Shown here: in pieces, positions 1 through 8,466 of the stretch
How positions within the stretch are numbered: the stretch's first letter is position 1
How the letters are laid out: each line of letters opens with the position of its first letter
Source of the DNA: Pseudoduganella danionis
Lineage (GTDB): Bacteria; Pseudomonadota; Gammaproteobacteria; Burkholderiales; Burkholderiaceae_D
Length of the DNA stretch: 64,000 nt
Reading direction: 5' to 3'
NCBI RefSeq assembly: GCF_009720775.1
Contig: NZ_WNKW01000003.1
Coordinates: 436,028 to 500,027, forward strand
Notes under the pieces: generated by a model
What the model saw: the letters and a program-made list of their open reading frames with translations, nothing else
Database searches by the model: none
What the model was told of the DNA's origin: nothing
Made by a program: the position numbers and the translations under genes

Positions 1-1262
1 ACATCGGTTCCGGCACGGCCGTCTGGCAGTTGCACGAGCAGGTCAAGGCAGGCGAAATCTCCATGCACGAATTCATGTCGGCCGAATCGGGCCACTCGCG
101 TTCGGCCGGTACCTGCAACACCATGGGCACGGCATCCACCATGGCCTGCATGGCCGAAGCACTGGGCACTTCGCTGCCGCACAATGCCGCGATTCCTGCG
201 GTGGATTCGCGCCGCTACATACTGGCCCACATGTCTGGCATCCGTATCGTCGACATGGTCAAGGAAGACCTCAAACTGTCCAAAGTGCTCAAGCGCGAGA
301 ACTTCGAAAACGCGATCCGCGTCAACGCTGCCATCGGCGGTTCGACCAATGCCGTGATCCACCTGAAAGCCATTGCCGGCCGCATCGGCGTCGATCTGGA
401 GCTGGAAGACTGGACCCGCATCGGCCGTGGTACGCCGACCATCGTTGACCTGCTGCCTTCGGGCCGCTTCCTGATGGAAGAGTTCTATTACGCTGGCGGC
501 TTGCCTGCCGTGATCCGCCGCATGGGCGAGGGCAATCTGGTACCGAATCCCGATGCACTGACCGTCAACGGCAAGACCTTGTGGGAAAACTGCAAGGACG
601 CGCCTATCTATGACGACGAAGTAGTGCGGCCGCTCGACAAGCCGCTGCTCAAGGATGGCGGCATCTGCATCCTGCGCGGCAATCTGGCACCGCGCGGCGC
701 GGTGCTGAAACCATCGGCCGCCACGCCGGAACTGATGCAGCACCGTGGCCGTGCCGTGGTGTTCGAAGACTTCGAACACTACAAGGCGGCCATCGTCGAC
801 CCAGATCTGGAAGTGGATGCCAACTCGGTGCTGGTGATGAAGAACTGCGGCCCGAAAGGTTATCCCGGCATGGCCGAAGTGGGCAATATGGGCCTGCCGC
901 CGAAACTGCTGGCAGCCGGCGTCAAAGACATGGTGCGTATTTCCGATGCGCGCATGAGCGGCACGGCCTACGGTACGGTAGTGCTGCATGTGGCGCCGGA
1001 AGCCATGGCCGGCGGCCCGCTGGGCATCGTCAAGGACGGCGACTGGATCACGCTGGACTGCGCCGGCGGCGTGCTGAATCTGGAGATCTCCGACGAGGAA
1101 ATGGCCCAGCGTCAGGCGGCGCGCCAGCGCGGTAGCGCGCCGGGTCCGAAGACGGGCTATCAGCAGCTGTATATCGAACACGTGCTGCAGGCCGATGAAG
1201 GCTGCGATTTTGATTTCCTGGTCGGGAATCGCGGTTCGGCCGTACCGCGCCACTCGCACTAA
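1..1262 (+). CDS. araC: L-arabinonate dehydratase, IlvD/Edd family (5' truncated)
   Basis: Likely dehydrates L-arabinonate to 2-keto-3-deoxy-L-arabonate in the cytoplasm, the third step of the oxidative arabinose route. The reading frame is open from base 3, so the true start lies left of the window. About 419 codons are visible of a family length near 575, so roughly the first 150-160 residues, including the first iron-sulfur cysteines, are missing. The visible part starts IGSGTAVWQLHEQV. It holds the cysteine of the AGTCNTMGTASTM motif (codon at 114-116), known in this family as a [2Fe-2S] ligand, and the C-terminal RMSGTAYGTVVLH segment carrying the catalytic serine. The IlvD/Edd family also includes dihydroxy-acid, xylonate and gluconate dehydratases. 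Arabinonate is chosen because of the downstream arabinose genes. Family assignment is firm; substrate is inferred. Confidence 0.88.
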   Translation, partial: IGSGTAVWQLHEQVKAGEISMHEFMSAESGHSRSAGTCNTMGTASTMACMAEALGTSLPHNAAIPAVDSRRYILAHMSGIRIVDMVKEDLKLSKVLKRENFENAIRVNAAIGGSTNAVIHLKAIAGRIGVDLELEDWTRIGRGTPTIVDLLPSGRFLMEEFYYAGGLPAVIRRMGEGNLVPNPDALTVNGKTLWENCKDAPIYDDEVVRPLDKPLLKDGGICILRGNLAPRGAVLKPSAATPELMQHRGRAVVFEDFEHYKAAIVDPDLEVDANSVLVMKNCGPKGYPGMAEVGNMGLPPKLLAAGVKDMVRISDARMSGTAYGTVVLHVAPEAMAGGPLGIVKDGDWITLDCAGGVLNLEISDEEMAQRQAARQRGSAPGPKTGYQQLYIEHVLQADEGCDFDFLVGNRGSAVPRHSH

Positions 1263-1274
1263 GCGCTGATTCAG

Positions 1275-1306
1275 GCGGGTCCGCTGCGGTAGTGCAGCGG
1301 ACCCGC
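1275..1306 (+). other. Perfect 13-bp intercistronic stem-loop
   Basis: Thirteen bases starting GCGGGTCC at 1275 pair perfectly with 1294-1306 around a six-base loop. No T-tract follows, so a classical intrinsic terminator is unlikely. It sits between the dehydratase and the AraD1 gene. It may be an mRNA-stabilising or processing hairpin, or an attenuator that lowers downstream expression. Confidence 0.6.
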
Positions 1307-1358
1307 GCTGCACCTCTATCTCAAACGAATTAACAGAACCCAGAAATCCGGAGAAGCC

Positions 1359-2351
1359 ATGCTGCTCGTGCAATTCAAGAATGTTCAGGGAGGCCGCCAG
1401 ATCGGCGTGCTGGAACAGAATACCATCCGCGTCATCGAAGATTACGAAACCACTTATGCGCTGGCGCAGGAAGCCATCCGCCAGAAAACCAGTCTGGCCG
1501 CGCTGGCGAGTGCTGCCGTGGGCAAGGTGCAACTGGCGTTTGACGCCGTGCAGGCAGCAGGCCTGCTGCTGCCGCCTATCGATCATGCCGATCCGGCCCA
1601 CTGCTATGTGACGGGCACGGGTCTGACCCATCTGGGCAGTGCCGATACGCGCGATGCCATGCACAAGAAAATCGGCGGTGATGTGGAATCGCTGAGCGAC
1701 TCCATGAAGATGTTCCGCATGGGCGTGGAAGGCGGCAAGCCGGCGGCCGGTGAGGCGGGCGTTCAGCCGGAATGGTTCTACAAGGGCGACGGCTCCATCG
1801 TCGCCGCCAGTGGCGCCGATCTGGCCATGCCGGACTTTGCGCTCGATGGCGGTGAAGAGCCGGAAGTGGCCGGCCTGTACGTGATCGGCGACGATGGCCA
1901 GCCTTACCGCGTGGGCTATGCCATCGGTAACGAATTCTCCGACCACGTGACCGAGCGCCAGAACTATCTATACCTGGCCCACTCCAAGCTGCGCGCCTGC
2001 GGCCTTGGTCCTGCCCTGCTGGTGGGTGAAGCACCGGCCCATATTGAAGGCACCTCGCGCATCTACGACAAAGAGGGCAAGCTGCGCTGGGAAAAGGCCT
2101 TCTTTAGCGGCGAGCAGAATATGTCGCACACGCTGGCCAATCTGGAACACCACCATTTCAAATACCCGCTGTTCAAGCGTCCCGGTGATGTGCATATCCA
2201 CTTCTTCGGTACCGCCACCCTGAGCGTGGCCGATAACATCGTGGTGCAGCCCGGCGAGACCTTCGAAATCGAAGCGCCCCAGTTCGGCCCTGCGCTGCGC
2301 AACCGTCTGTCGGTGTATGCCACGGAAGTGGCGAAGGTGCTGCCATTATGA
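1359..2351 (+). CDS. AraD1/GguC-type fumarylacetoacetate hydrolase-fold protein
   Basis: 330 residues, start ATG preceded by GGAG. The C-terminal half has the fumarylacetoacetate hydrolase (FAH) fold pattern, for example [20 protein letters not shown] and the closing [16 protein letters not shown] segment. Proteins of this type are called GguC or AraD1. They sit beside sugar ABC importers and oxidative pentose genes, as in the Agrobacterium chvE-gguABC region. FAH-fold XylX dehydrates 2-keto-3-deoxy-D-xylonate in Caulobacter. By position between arabinonate dehydratase and semialdehyde dehydrogenase, this protein most likely does the equivalent step, 2-keto-3-deoxy-L-arabonate to 2-oxoglutarate semialdehyde, replacing the usual DapA-like AraD. 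That reaction is inferred, not shown by sequence. Its stop overlaps the next start as ATGA. Confidence 0.8.
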   Translation: MLLVQFKNVQGGRQIGVLEQNTIRVIEDYETTYALAQEAIRQKTSLAALASAAVGKVQLAFDAVQAAGLLLPPIDHADPAHCYVTGTGLTHLGSADTRDAMHKKIGGDVESLSDSMKMFRMGVEGGKPAAGEAGVQPEWFYKGDGSIVAASGADLAMPDFALDGGEEPEVAGLYVIGDDGQPYRVGYAIGNEFSDHVTERQNYLYLAHSKLRACGLGPALLVGEAPAHIEGTSRIYDKEGKLRWEKAFFSGEQNMSHTLANLEHHHFKYPLFKRPGDVHIHFFGTATLSVADNIVVQPGETFEIEAPQFGPALRNRLSVYATEVAKVLPL

Positions 2352-3955
2352 TCAGCACTGTAACCATTACGGGTGACGCACTGATAGGCGGCGTGGCCGT
2401 CAAGGGTAGCGGCGGCGCTATCTACGCTTACAACCCCAGCTTGCAGCAGCAGATGGAGCCGGCTTTCCATGCGGTGGACCTGCAGCAGATCGATCAGGCC
2501 TGCCGTCTGGCCGATGCAGCGTTCGACCAGTTCCGCGCCCTTAGCGATGAGCAGCGCGCCGTCTTCCTCGAAACCATCGCCGAGCAGATCATGGCGCTCG
2601 GTGAAACGCTGGTCGAGCGCGTGATGGCGGAAAGCGGCCTGCCGCGCCTGCGCATCGAAGGCGAGCGTGGCCGCACGGTAGGCCAGTTGAAACTGTTCGC
2701 CAGCCTGCTGCGAGAAGGCTCGTGGCATGATGTGCGCATCGATCCGGCCCTGCCAGAACGTACGCCGCCCCGTCCCGATCTGCGTATGCGCATGATTGCT
2801 GTCGGCCCTGTGGCCGTATTCGCGGCCAGTAACTTCCCGCTGGCTTTCTCAGTCGCCGGTGGCGATACGGCGTCCGCGCTGGCCGCCGGCTGCCCTGTGG
2901 TGCTGAAAGCCCATTCGGCCCACCCCGGCACGTCCGAACTGGTAGGCCGCGCCATCGTCAAGGCAGTGGAACTGTGCGGCCTGCCGGCCGGCGTGTTTGC
3001 ACTGCTGACAGGTAGCGGCAACGGCATAGGTCAAGAACTGGTGCGCCATCCGGCCATCAAGGCGGTGGGCTTTACCGGCTCGCGCAGCGGCGGTACGGCG
3101 CTGATGGCGGTGGCTGCCGCACGTCCCGTACCTATCCCTGTGTATGCAGAAATGAGTTCGATCAATCCCGTGTTCCTGCTGCCGCAGGCGCTGGCCGCGC
3201 GCGCCGAAGACATCGCGCAAGGTTTCGCAGCTTCGCTGGTGCTGGGCGTGGGACAGATGTGCACCAATCCAGGTCTGGTGATAGGCATAGACGGCCCCGA
3301 TCTGGCGCGCTTCACTGCTACGGCAGCGCAGGCGCTGGCCGGTGGTGCTGCCTGCGCCATGCTGTCGTCCGGCATCGCCGGCAGCTATGCACGCGGCATC
3401 CATCAGCTTGAGCAGCATGCCGATGTGAGTACGCTGGCACTGGCCGGGCAGGAACCGGGCAAGGGCGCACCCGCGCTGTTCCACACCACGGCTGCGGCCT
3501 TCCTGTCGCAGCACGCGCTGTCGGAAGAAGTATTCGGTCCCGCCTCGCTGGTGGTGGCCTGCCGCGATCTGGCCGAGCTGCATCAGGTGGCCGAAAGTCT
3601 GGAAGGCCAGCTCACGGCCACGCTGCAGATGGATGCGGCCGATCTCGACGCGGCACAAGCGCTGCTGCCACTGCTGGAACGCAAGGCGGGCCGGATATTG
3701 GCGAATGGCTATCCGACCGGTGTGGAAGTATGCAGTGCGATGGTACATGGTGGCCCGTTCCCGTCTACTTCGGATGGCCGCAGCACTTCGGTGGGCACCG
3801 GCGCGATCAACCGCTTCCTGCGTCCCGTGTGCTATCAGAATCTGGCACAGGCGCTGCTGCCGCAGGTCTTGCGTGACAATAGCGAGACTGATACTGGCGC
3901 AGGCACGAATGCCGGACGCTGGCACCGGCGCGACGGTGTACTGACGCGCGACTGA
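2348..3955 (+). CDS. 2-oxoglutarate semialdehyde (2,5-dioxovalerate) dehydrogenase
   Basis: A 535-residue aldehyde dehydrogenase that would oxidise 2-oxoglutarate semialdehyde to 2-oxoglutarate with NAD(P)+, the last step of the pathway before the TCA cycle. Visible features are [21 protein letters not shown] and GFTGSRSGG in the cofactor region, the general-base glutamate in YAEMSSINP (E268), and the catalytic cysteine in GQMCTNPG (C305). The CTNPG context is typical of the KGSADH group and not of generic succinate-semialdehyde dehydrogenases. The start overlaps the AraD1 stop by four bases (ATGA), so translation is probably coupled. Length is normal for the group. Confidence in family is high and in substrate good because of context. 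Confidence 0.9.
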   Translation: MISTVTITGDALIGGVAVKGSGGAIYAYNPSLQQQMEPAFHAVDLQQIDQACRLADAAFDQFRALSDEQRAVFLETIAEQIMALGETLVERVMAESGLPRLRIEGERGRTVGQLKLFASLLREGSWHDVRIDPALPERTPPRPDLRMRMIAVGPVAVFAASNFPLAFSVAGGDTASALAAGCPVVLKAHSAHPGTSELVGRAIVKAVELCGLPAGVFALLTGSGNGIGQELVRHPAIKAVGFTGSRSGGTALMAVAAARPVPIPVYAEMSSINPVFLLPQALAARAEDIAQGFAASLVLGVGQMCTNPGLVIGIDGPDLARFTATAAQALAGGAACAMLSSGIAGSYARGIHQLEQHADVSTLALAGQEPGKGAPALFHTTAAAFLSQHALSEEVFGPASLVVACRDLAELHQVAESLEGQLTATLQMDAADLDAAQALLPLLERKAGRILANGYPTGVEVCSAMVHGGPFPSTSDGRSTSVGTGAINRFLRPVCYQNLAQALLPQVLRDNSETDTGAGTNAGRWHRRDGVLTRD

Positions 3956-3992
3956 ATTGGCTCACAACTATCATAAAAATTCTGGAGACTGT

Positions 3993-4760
3993 ATGACCCA
4001 ACTGGCCAAATTTGGCAGCCTGCGCGGCAAGCGCGTGTTCATTACGGGCGGTGGCACCGGCATAGGTGAAGCCATGGTGATCTCGTTTGCGGAGCAGGGC
4101 GCCCAGGTGGCTTTCGTCGATATCGCTCGCGATGCCAGCCTGGCGCTGATCCGCCGCGTCAAGGAAGCCGGCTATCCCGAGCCGTTGTTCCGCCAGTGCG
4201 ACATTACTGATATCGCGGCATTGCAGGCCACCATGGCCGAACTGGCCACGGCCATTGGCGACTTCGATATTCTGGTGAATAACGCCGCCAACGACCAGCG
4301 CCACGAAACCAGCGAAGTTACGCCCGACTACTGGAACGAGCGCATTGCCATCAACCAGCGCCCGATGTTCTTCACTTGCCAGTCTGTCTTCGAAGGCATG
4401 AAGAAGAAGGGCGCTGGTTCCATCATCAACGTCGGCTCGATCTCGTGGCATGTGAAGAATGCCGGTTACCCCGTTTATGCCACGGCCAAAGCGGCTGTGC
4501 ATGGCCTGACGCGCGGGCTGGCTCGCGAATTCGGTGCACATGGCATCCGTGTTAACACGGTCACGCCGGGCTGGGTGATGACCCAGCGTCAGATCGACCT
4601 GTGGCTGGATGAGGCGGGCGAAGCAGAAATCAAGCGCAACCAGTGCATCCCGACCAAGCTGATGCCGCAGCACATCGCTTCGATGGTGCTGTTCCTCGCT
4701 GCCGATGATGGTGCCATGTGTACGGCGCAGGAATTCATCGTCGATGCAGGCTGGGTCTAG
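3993..4760 (+). CDS. SDR-family sugar dehydrogenase, probable L-arabinose 1-dehydrogenase
   Basis: 255 residues from the ATG at 3993, chosen over the in-frame start at 3957 because TGGAG lies seven bases upstream and the protein then opens normally for the family. It is a classical short-chain dehydrogenase: TGGGTGIG at residues 18-25 binds NAD(P)+, NNAAN follows the fourth strand, and the catalytic set is S149, Y162 and K166 (GSISW then YATAK). In this locus the likely job is oxidation of L-arabinose to L-arabinono-lactone in the cytoplasm, the first pathway step. SDR proteins vary in substrate, so galactose or another sugar remains possible. No lactonase gene for the next step is seen in the window. 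Confidence 0.82.
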   Translation: MTQLAKFGSLRGKRVFITGGGTGIGEAMVISFAEQGAQVAFVDIARDASLALIRRVKEAGYPEPLFRQCDITDIAALQATMAELATAIGDFDILVNNAANDQRHETSEVTPDYWNERIAINQRPMFFTCQSVFEGMKKKGAGSIINVGSISWHVKNAGYPVYATAKAAVHGLTRGLAREFGAHGIRVNTVTPGWVMTQRQIDLWLDEAGEAEIKRNQCIPTKLMPQHIASMVLFLAADDGAMCTAQEFIVDAGWV

Positions 4761-4865
4761 ACGGCGGCAGCCTGCGGGCTTTTCTATGTAGTAGTGCCGT
4801 TCGCTGTGCACGCTGTGCGGTGCGAGTCAGCAGCGGGCGGTAGCTCTCTCTATCTGGGTGAAAAC

Positions 4866-6881
4866 ATGGTGAAGACAGGATTCTCCGTGCTGATGCTGGC
4901 CGCCTGCAGCTTTACGCAGTCCGCTGTCGCGGCCTGCGCAGATGGCGCGAACAGCACTAGCAGCACTAATCGCACTATCCGCGCAGACAGCACCGGCAAC
5001 ATTGGCAGCGCGGCCCGGAACGTGGCCGTGCTGCGCAGCCCCGATCGGCATATCAGCGTGACGCTGCAAGCCGGCAGCGGTGGCACGCTGCGGTATAGCA
5101 TCGCGCGCGATGGCCGGCCCGTGCTGCTGCCATCGCAGCTAGGCTTGCAGTTGCAGGGCGCCGACTTGTCGCAGCAGCTCAGCGTGTGCGGTATCAGCCG
5201 CGCGCTGGCCGTGCATGAGCGGTACAGCATGGCTGTCGGCAAGCGGCGCCAGATCAGCTACCGTGCGCTGGAGCAGACCACCACCGTCAGCAATCCGGCC
5301 GGGCAGCGCATGGAGATCAGCTTCCGCGTCTCCAACGATGGCGTGGCCTTCCGCTACCGCGTGCGCGAAGCATCGCTCGCGCGCAAGCAGCTACTGGCCG
5401 AGCAGACCAGCTTCGCGTTGCCCGCTGCCACCCGCGCATGGCTGCAGCCGATGTCGGTGGCGCAGACGGGCTGGAACGGCACCAATCCCTCCTACGAAGA
5501 ACACTATCAGATGGACATTGCCGCCGGCAGCGCAGCGCCGACCCAAGCGGGCTGGGTTTTCCCCGCGCTATTCAGGGCCGGTGCCAACTGGCTGGCGATC
5601 AGCGAAGCGGGCATGGATGGCAGCTATCAGGCCTCGCGGCTGGCGCCCCGTTCCGATGGCGCCGAGTACCGCATTGGCCAGCCCATGGCGGCCGAGGTCT
5701 ACACCGGCGGCGGCCTGCTGGCCGACGTGGCAGGCACGCTGACCACGCCATGGCGCGTGCTGGCTCTGGGCTCGCTGAAGACTGTCACGGACTCCACGCT
5801 GGGCACCGATCTGGCTGCGCCGGCCATCCCGTTCCCGCCTGCGCTGGTGCAGCCGGGCCACGCTTCGTGGAGCTGGGCGCTGCTCAAGGATGATGCCACC
5901 GTGTACGAGGTGCAGAAGAAATTCATCGACTATGCGGCCGACATGCACTGGGACTATACCCTGATCGATGCCGACTGGGACCGCAAGATAGGCTACGACA
6001 AGGTGCGCGAGCTGGTGCAGTACGCAGCGACCAAGCAGGTCGGCATACTGCTCTGGTATAACTCATCTGGCGCATGGAATACCACTGAATATACGCCCAA
6101 AAGCCAGCTGCTCACACATGCCCAGCGGGTGGCCGAATTTGAACGCTTGCGCGCCATCGGCGTGAAAGGCGTGAAGATAGATTTCTTCGGTGGCGACGGC
6201 CAGTCCATGATTGCCTATTACACGGACATCCTGCGCGATGCCGCTGCAGCCGGCCTGCTGGTCAACTTCCACGGCGCCACGCTGCCGCGCGGCTGGAGCC
6301 GCACTTATCCCAACCTGATGACCATGGAAGCTGTGCGCGGGCTGGAATTCACTACCTTCGAACAGGTCGACGAAGACCGCATGCCGGCCCACGCGGCCAT
6401 GCTGCCGTTCACGCGCAATCTGTTCGACCCTATGGACTTCACACCCATGGTGTTCGGCTCCATACCGAATATCCGCCGCAGCGCCAGCAATGGTTTCGAG
6501 CTGGCCACCTCGGTGCTCTACCTGTCCGGCATCCAGCACTTTGCCGAAACGCCGGAGGGCATGGCCGGTGTGCCTGCCTACGTGAAGCAGTTGCTACAGG
6601 AACTGCCGCGTAGCTGGGACGATAGCCGTCTGCTCGATGGCTATCCGGGCCAGTATGTGGTGATGGCGCGCCGCGCCGGCCAGCACTGGTACATCGCCGG
6701 CATCAACGCTGGCGCTAGCGCGCGCACGGTGACGCTGGACCTGTCGTTCGCTCAGCATCAGCAGGGCAGCATCATCAGCGACGGTGCCGCCGAGCGCAGC
6801 TTCGAACAGCGCCCGCTCAAGGCCGGCAAACGCATAGAACTGACCATCCAGCCGCGTGGCGGCTTCCTGATTCAACTTTAA
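4866..6881 (+). CDS. GH97 glycoside hydrolase, retaining type (alpha-galactosidase / beta-L-arabinopyranosidase)
   Basis: 671 residues from the ATG at 4866. An upstream in-frame GTG at 4794 would put the signal peptide inside the protein. MVKTGFSVLMLAACSFTQSAVA is a signal peptide, so the enzyme is exported. The body matches GH97: an N-terminal beta-sandwich, a catalytic barrel with HASWSWALLKDDATVYEVQK and ADWDRKIGYDKV, and a C-terminal sandwich. The nucleophile position of retaining members is an aspartate in GVKIDFFGGDGQ (D439), and the acid/base is the glutamate in TMEAVRGLE (E488). Inverting alpha-glucosidases of the family lack that aspartate. Retaining GH97 enzymes act on alpha-galactosides or beta-L-arabinopyranosides. 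The arabinose context suits the latter, or removal of terminal galactose. Confidence 0.87.
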   Translation: MVKTGFSVLMLAACSFTQSAVAACADGANSTSSTNRTIRADSTGNIGSAARNVAVLRSPDRHISVTLQAGSGGTLRYSIARDGRPVLLPSQLGLQLQGADLSQQLSVCGISRALAVHERYSMAVGKRRQISYRALEQTTTVSNPAGQRMEISFRVSNDGVAFRYRVREASLARKQLLAEQTSFALPAATRAWLQPMSVAQTGWNGTNPSYEEHYQMDIAAGSAAPTQAGWVFPALFRAGANWLAISEAGMDGSYQASRLAPRSDGAEYRIGQPMAAEVYTGGGLLADVAGTLTTPWRVLALGSLKTVTDSTLGTDLAAPAIPFPPALVQPGHASWSWALLKDDATVYEVQKKFIDYAADMHWDYTLIDADWDRKIGYDKVRELVQYAATKQVGILLWYNSSGAWNTTEYTPKSQLLTHAQRVAEFERLRAIGVKGVKIDFFGGDGQSMIAYYTDILRDAAAAGLLVNFHGATLPRGWSRTYPNLMTMEAVRGLEFTTFEQVDEDRMPAHAAMLPFTRNLFDPMDFTPMVFGSIPNIRRSASNGFELATSVLYLSGIQHFAETPEGMAGVPAYVKQLLQELPRSWDDSRLLDGYPGQYVVMARRAGQHWYIAGINAGASARTVTLDLSFAQHQQGSIISDGAAERSFEQRPLKAGKRIELTIQPRGGFLIQL

Positions 6882-6914
6882 AAACAGCTAGACAATATCC
6901 ATAAGGAGACAAGC

Positions 6915-8462
6915 ATGAACTATTTGAAGCCTGGTGTATGGGCCCTGTCGCTGCTGGCCGCAGCTTCCGTATTCGCCGCCGAGCCGGTGAGCGTGAGCAT
7001 CGATACCAGCAAGCCCGGCCCCGTGATCAACAAGGATATCTATGGCCAGTTTGCCGAGCATCTCGGCAGCGGCATCTATGGTGGTCTGTGGGTAGGCCCC
7101 AACTCCAAAATCCCGAATACCAAAGGTTGGCGCAACGACGTGGTGGGGGCGCTGAAAGCCATGCATGTGCCGCTGGTGCGCTGGCCGGGCGGCTGCTTCG
7201 CTGACGAGTATCACTGGAAAGACGGCATAGGTGCGCGCGACAAGCGGCCCGTGAAAGTCAATACCAACTGGGGCGGGGTAGAGGAATCGAACGCGGTCGG
7301 CACCCACGAATTCTTCGATCTGGTGGAAATGCTGGGCGCCGACGCCTATGTGAACGGCAATCTGGGCACGGGCAGTGCGCAGGAAATGTCGGAGTGGATC
7401 GAGTACATGACCTCGGACAGCAAATCCACGCTGGCCAATCTGCGCCGCAAGAATGGCCGTGACAAACCGTTCAAGGTCGCGTATTTCGCCATCGGTAACG
7501 AAGCCTGGGGCTGCGGTGGCAATATGACGCCGGAACACTACGCTGACCTGTACCGCAACGTCGAAACCTTCCTGCGTGCGCCAGCGCCTTACCGTCCGAA
7601 GATGATCGCCAGCGGCGGCAATGATAATGACGTTAGCTGGTCCGATGTGCTGAGCAAGCAGCTCAAGCGCCAGACCGACGGCATCAGCTTCCACTACTAC
7701 ACCATCCCTACCGGAAAATGGGAAGTGAAGGGTGCCGCCACCGGCTTCGCCGAGCAGGAATGGATCTCCACGCTGGCCAACACCTTGCGCATGGAGCAGC
7801 ACATGCAGCGCAATTCGGCAGCCATGGACAAGCATGACCCGGAGAAGAAGCTGGGCCTGTTCGTGGACGAATGGGGCACCTGGTACGACGTTGAGAAGGG
7901 CACCAATGCCGGCTTCCTGTTTCAGCAGAATACCCTGCGCGATGCGCTTGTTGCAGCGCTTAACTTCAACATCTTCCATGCCCATGCTGACCGCGTGCGC
8001 ATGACCAATATCGCCCAGATGGTCAATGTGCTGCAAGCCATGATCATCACCGATAAGGACAAGATGCTGCTGACGCCTACCTATCATGCGTTCGAAATGT
8101 ATGTGCCGTTCCAGAACGCCACCTTCCTGCCTCTGACGCTGAGTAACAACCGTGAGTACGCGCTGGACGGCGCCAGCATACCGGAGATTAGCGCCACGGC
8201 AGCCCGCGCAACGGATGGCAAGGTCTATCTGGCGCTGGTCAACACCAATCCGCGCCAGCCGGCCGATGTGGCGATTTCGTTGCCGGGCCAGCAGGTGCAG
8301 GCCGTGCGTGGCCGTGTGCTGACGGCCGCTGCGATGGATGCGCACAACACTTTCGCCGCTCCGCAAGCCGTCAAGCCAGCGCCATTCAGCGCCAAGGCGG
8401 TCGATGGCAAGCTCAGTGTGCAGATTCCGGCCAAGTCCGTGGTTGTGGTAGCAGTGGAGTAA
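6915..8462 (+). CDS. GH51 alpha-L-arabinofuranosidase, exported
   Basis: 515 residues with a signal peptide ending near ASVFAA, preceded by AAGGAG. It removes terminal alpha-L-arabinofuranose from arabinan, arabinoxylan or arabinogalactan. Motifs include NKDIYGQFAEHLG near the N-terminus, the acid/base glutamate in AIGNEAWGCGG (E196), and the nucleophile glutamate in LFVDEWGTWYD (E319). The C-terminal beta domain follows after about residue 390. Many bacterial GH51 enzymes are cytoplasmic. This one is secreted, which fits digestion before uptake. It lies 33 bases after the GH97 gene and four before the next GH43, so all are probably one transcript. Family assignment is very secure. Confidence 0.93.
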   Translation: MNYLKPGVWALSLLAAASVFAAEPVSVSIDTSKPGPVINKDIYGQFAEHLGSGIYGGLWVGPNSKIPNTKGWRNDVVGALKAMHVPLVRWPGGCFADEYHWKDGIGARDKRPVKVNTNWGGVEESNAVGTHEFFDLVEMLGADAYVNGNLGTGSAQEMSEWIEYMTSDSKSTLANLRRKNGRDKPFKVAYFAIGNEAWGCGGNMTPEHYADLYRNVETFLRAPAPYRPKMIASGGNDNDVSWSDVLSKQLKRQTDGISFHYYTIPTGKWEVKGAATGFAEQEWISTLANTLRMEQHMQRNSAAMDKHDPEKKLGLFVDEWGTWYDVEKGTNAGFLFQQNTLRDALVAALNFNIFHAHADRVRMTNIAQMVNVLQAMIITDKDKMLLTPTYHAFEMYVPFQNATFLPLTLSNNREYALDGASIPEISATAARATDGKVYLALVNTNPRQPADVAISLPGQQVQAVRGRVLTAAAMDAHNTFAAPQAVKPAPFSAKAVDGKLSVQIPAKSVVVVAVE

Positions 8463-8466
8463 AACG

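Noticed and set aside
2849..3925. 358-codon minus frame opposite the KGSA dehydrogenase
   Set aside because: Antisense shadow with no recognisable motif.
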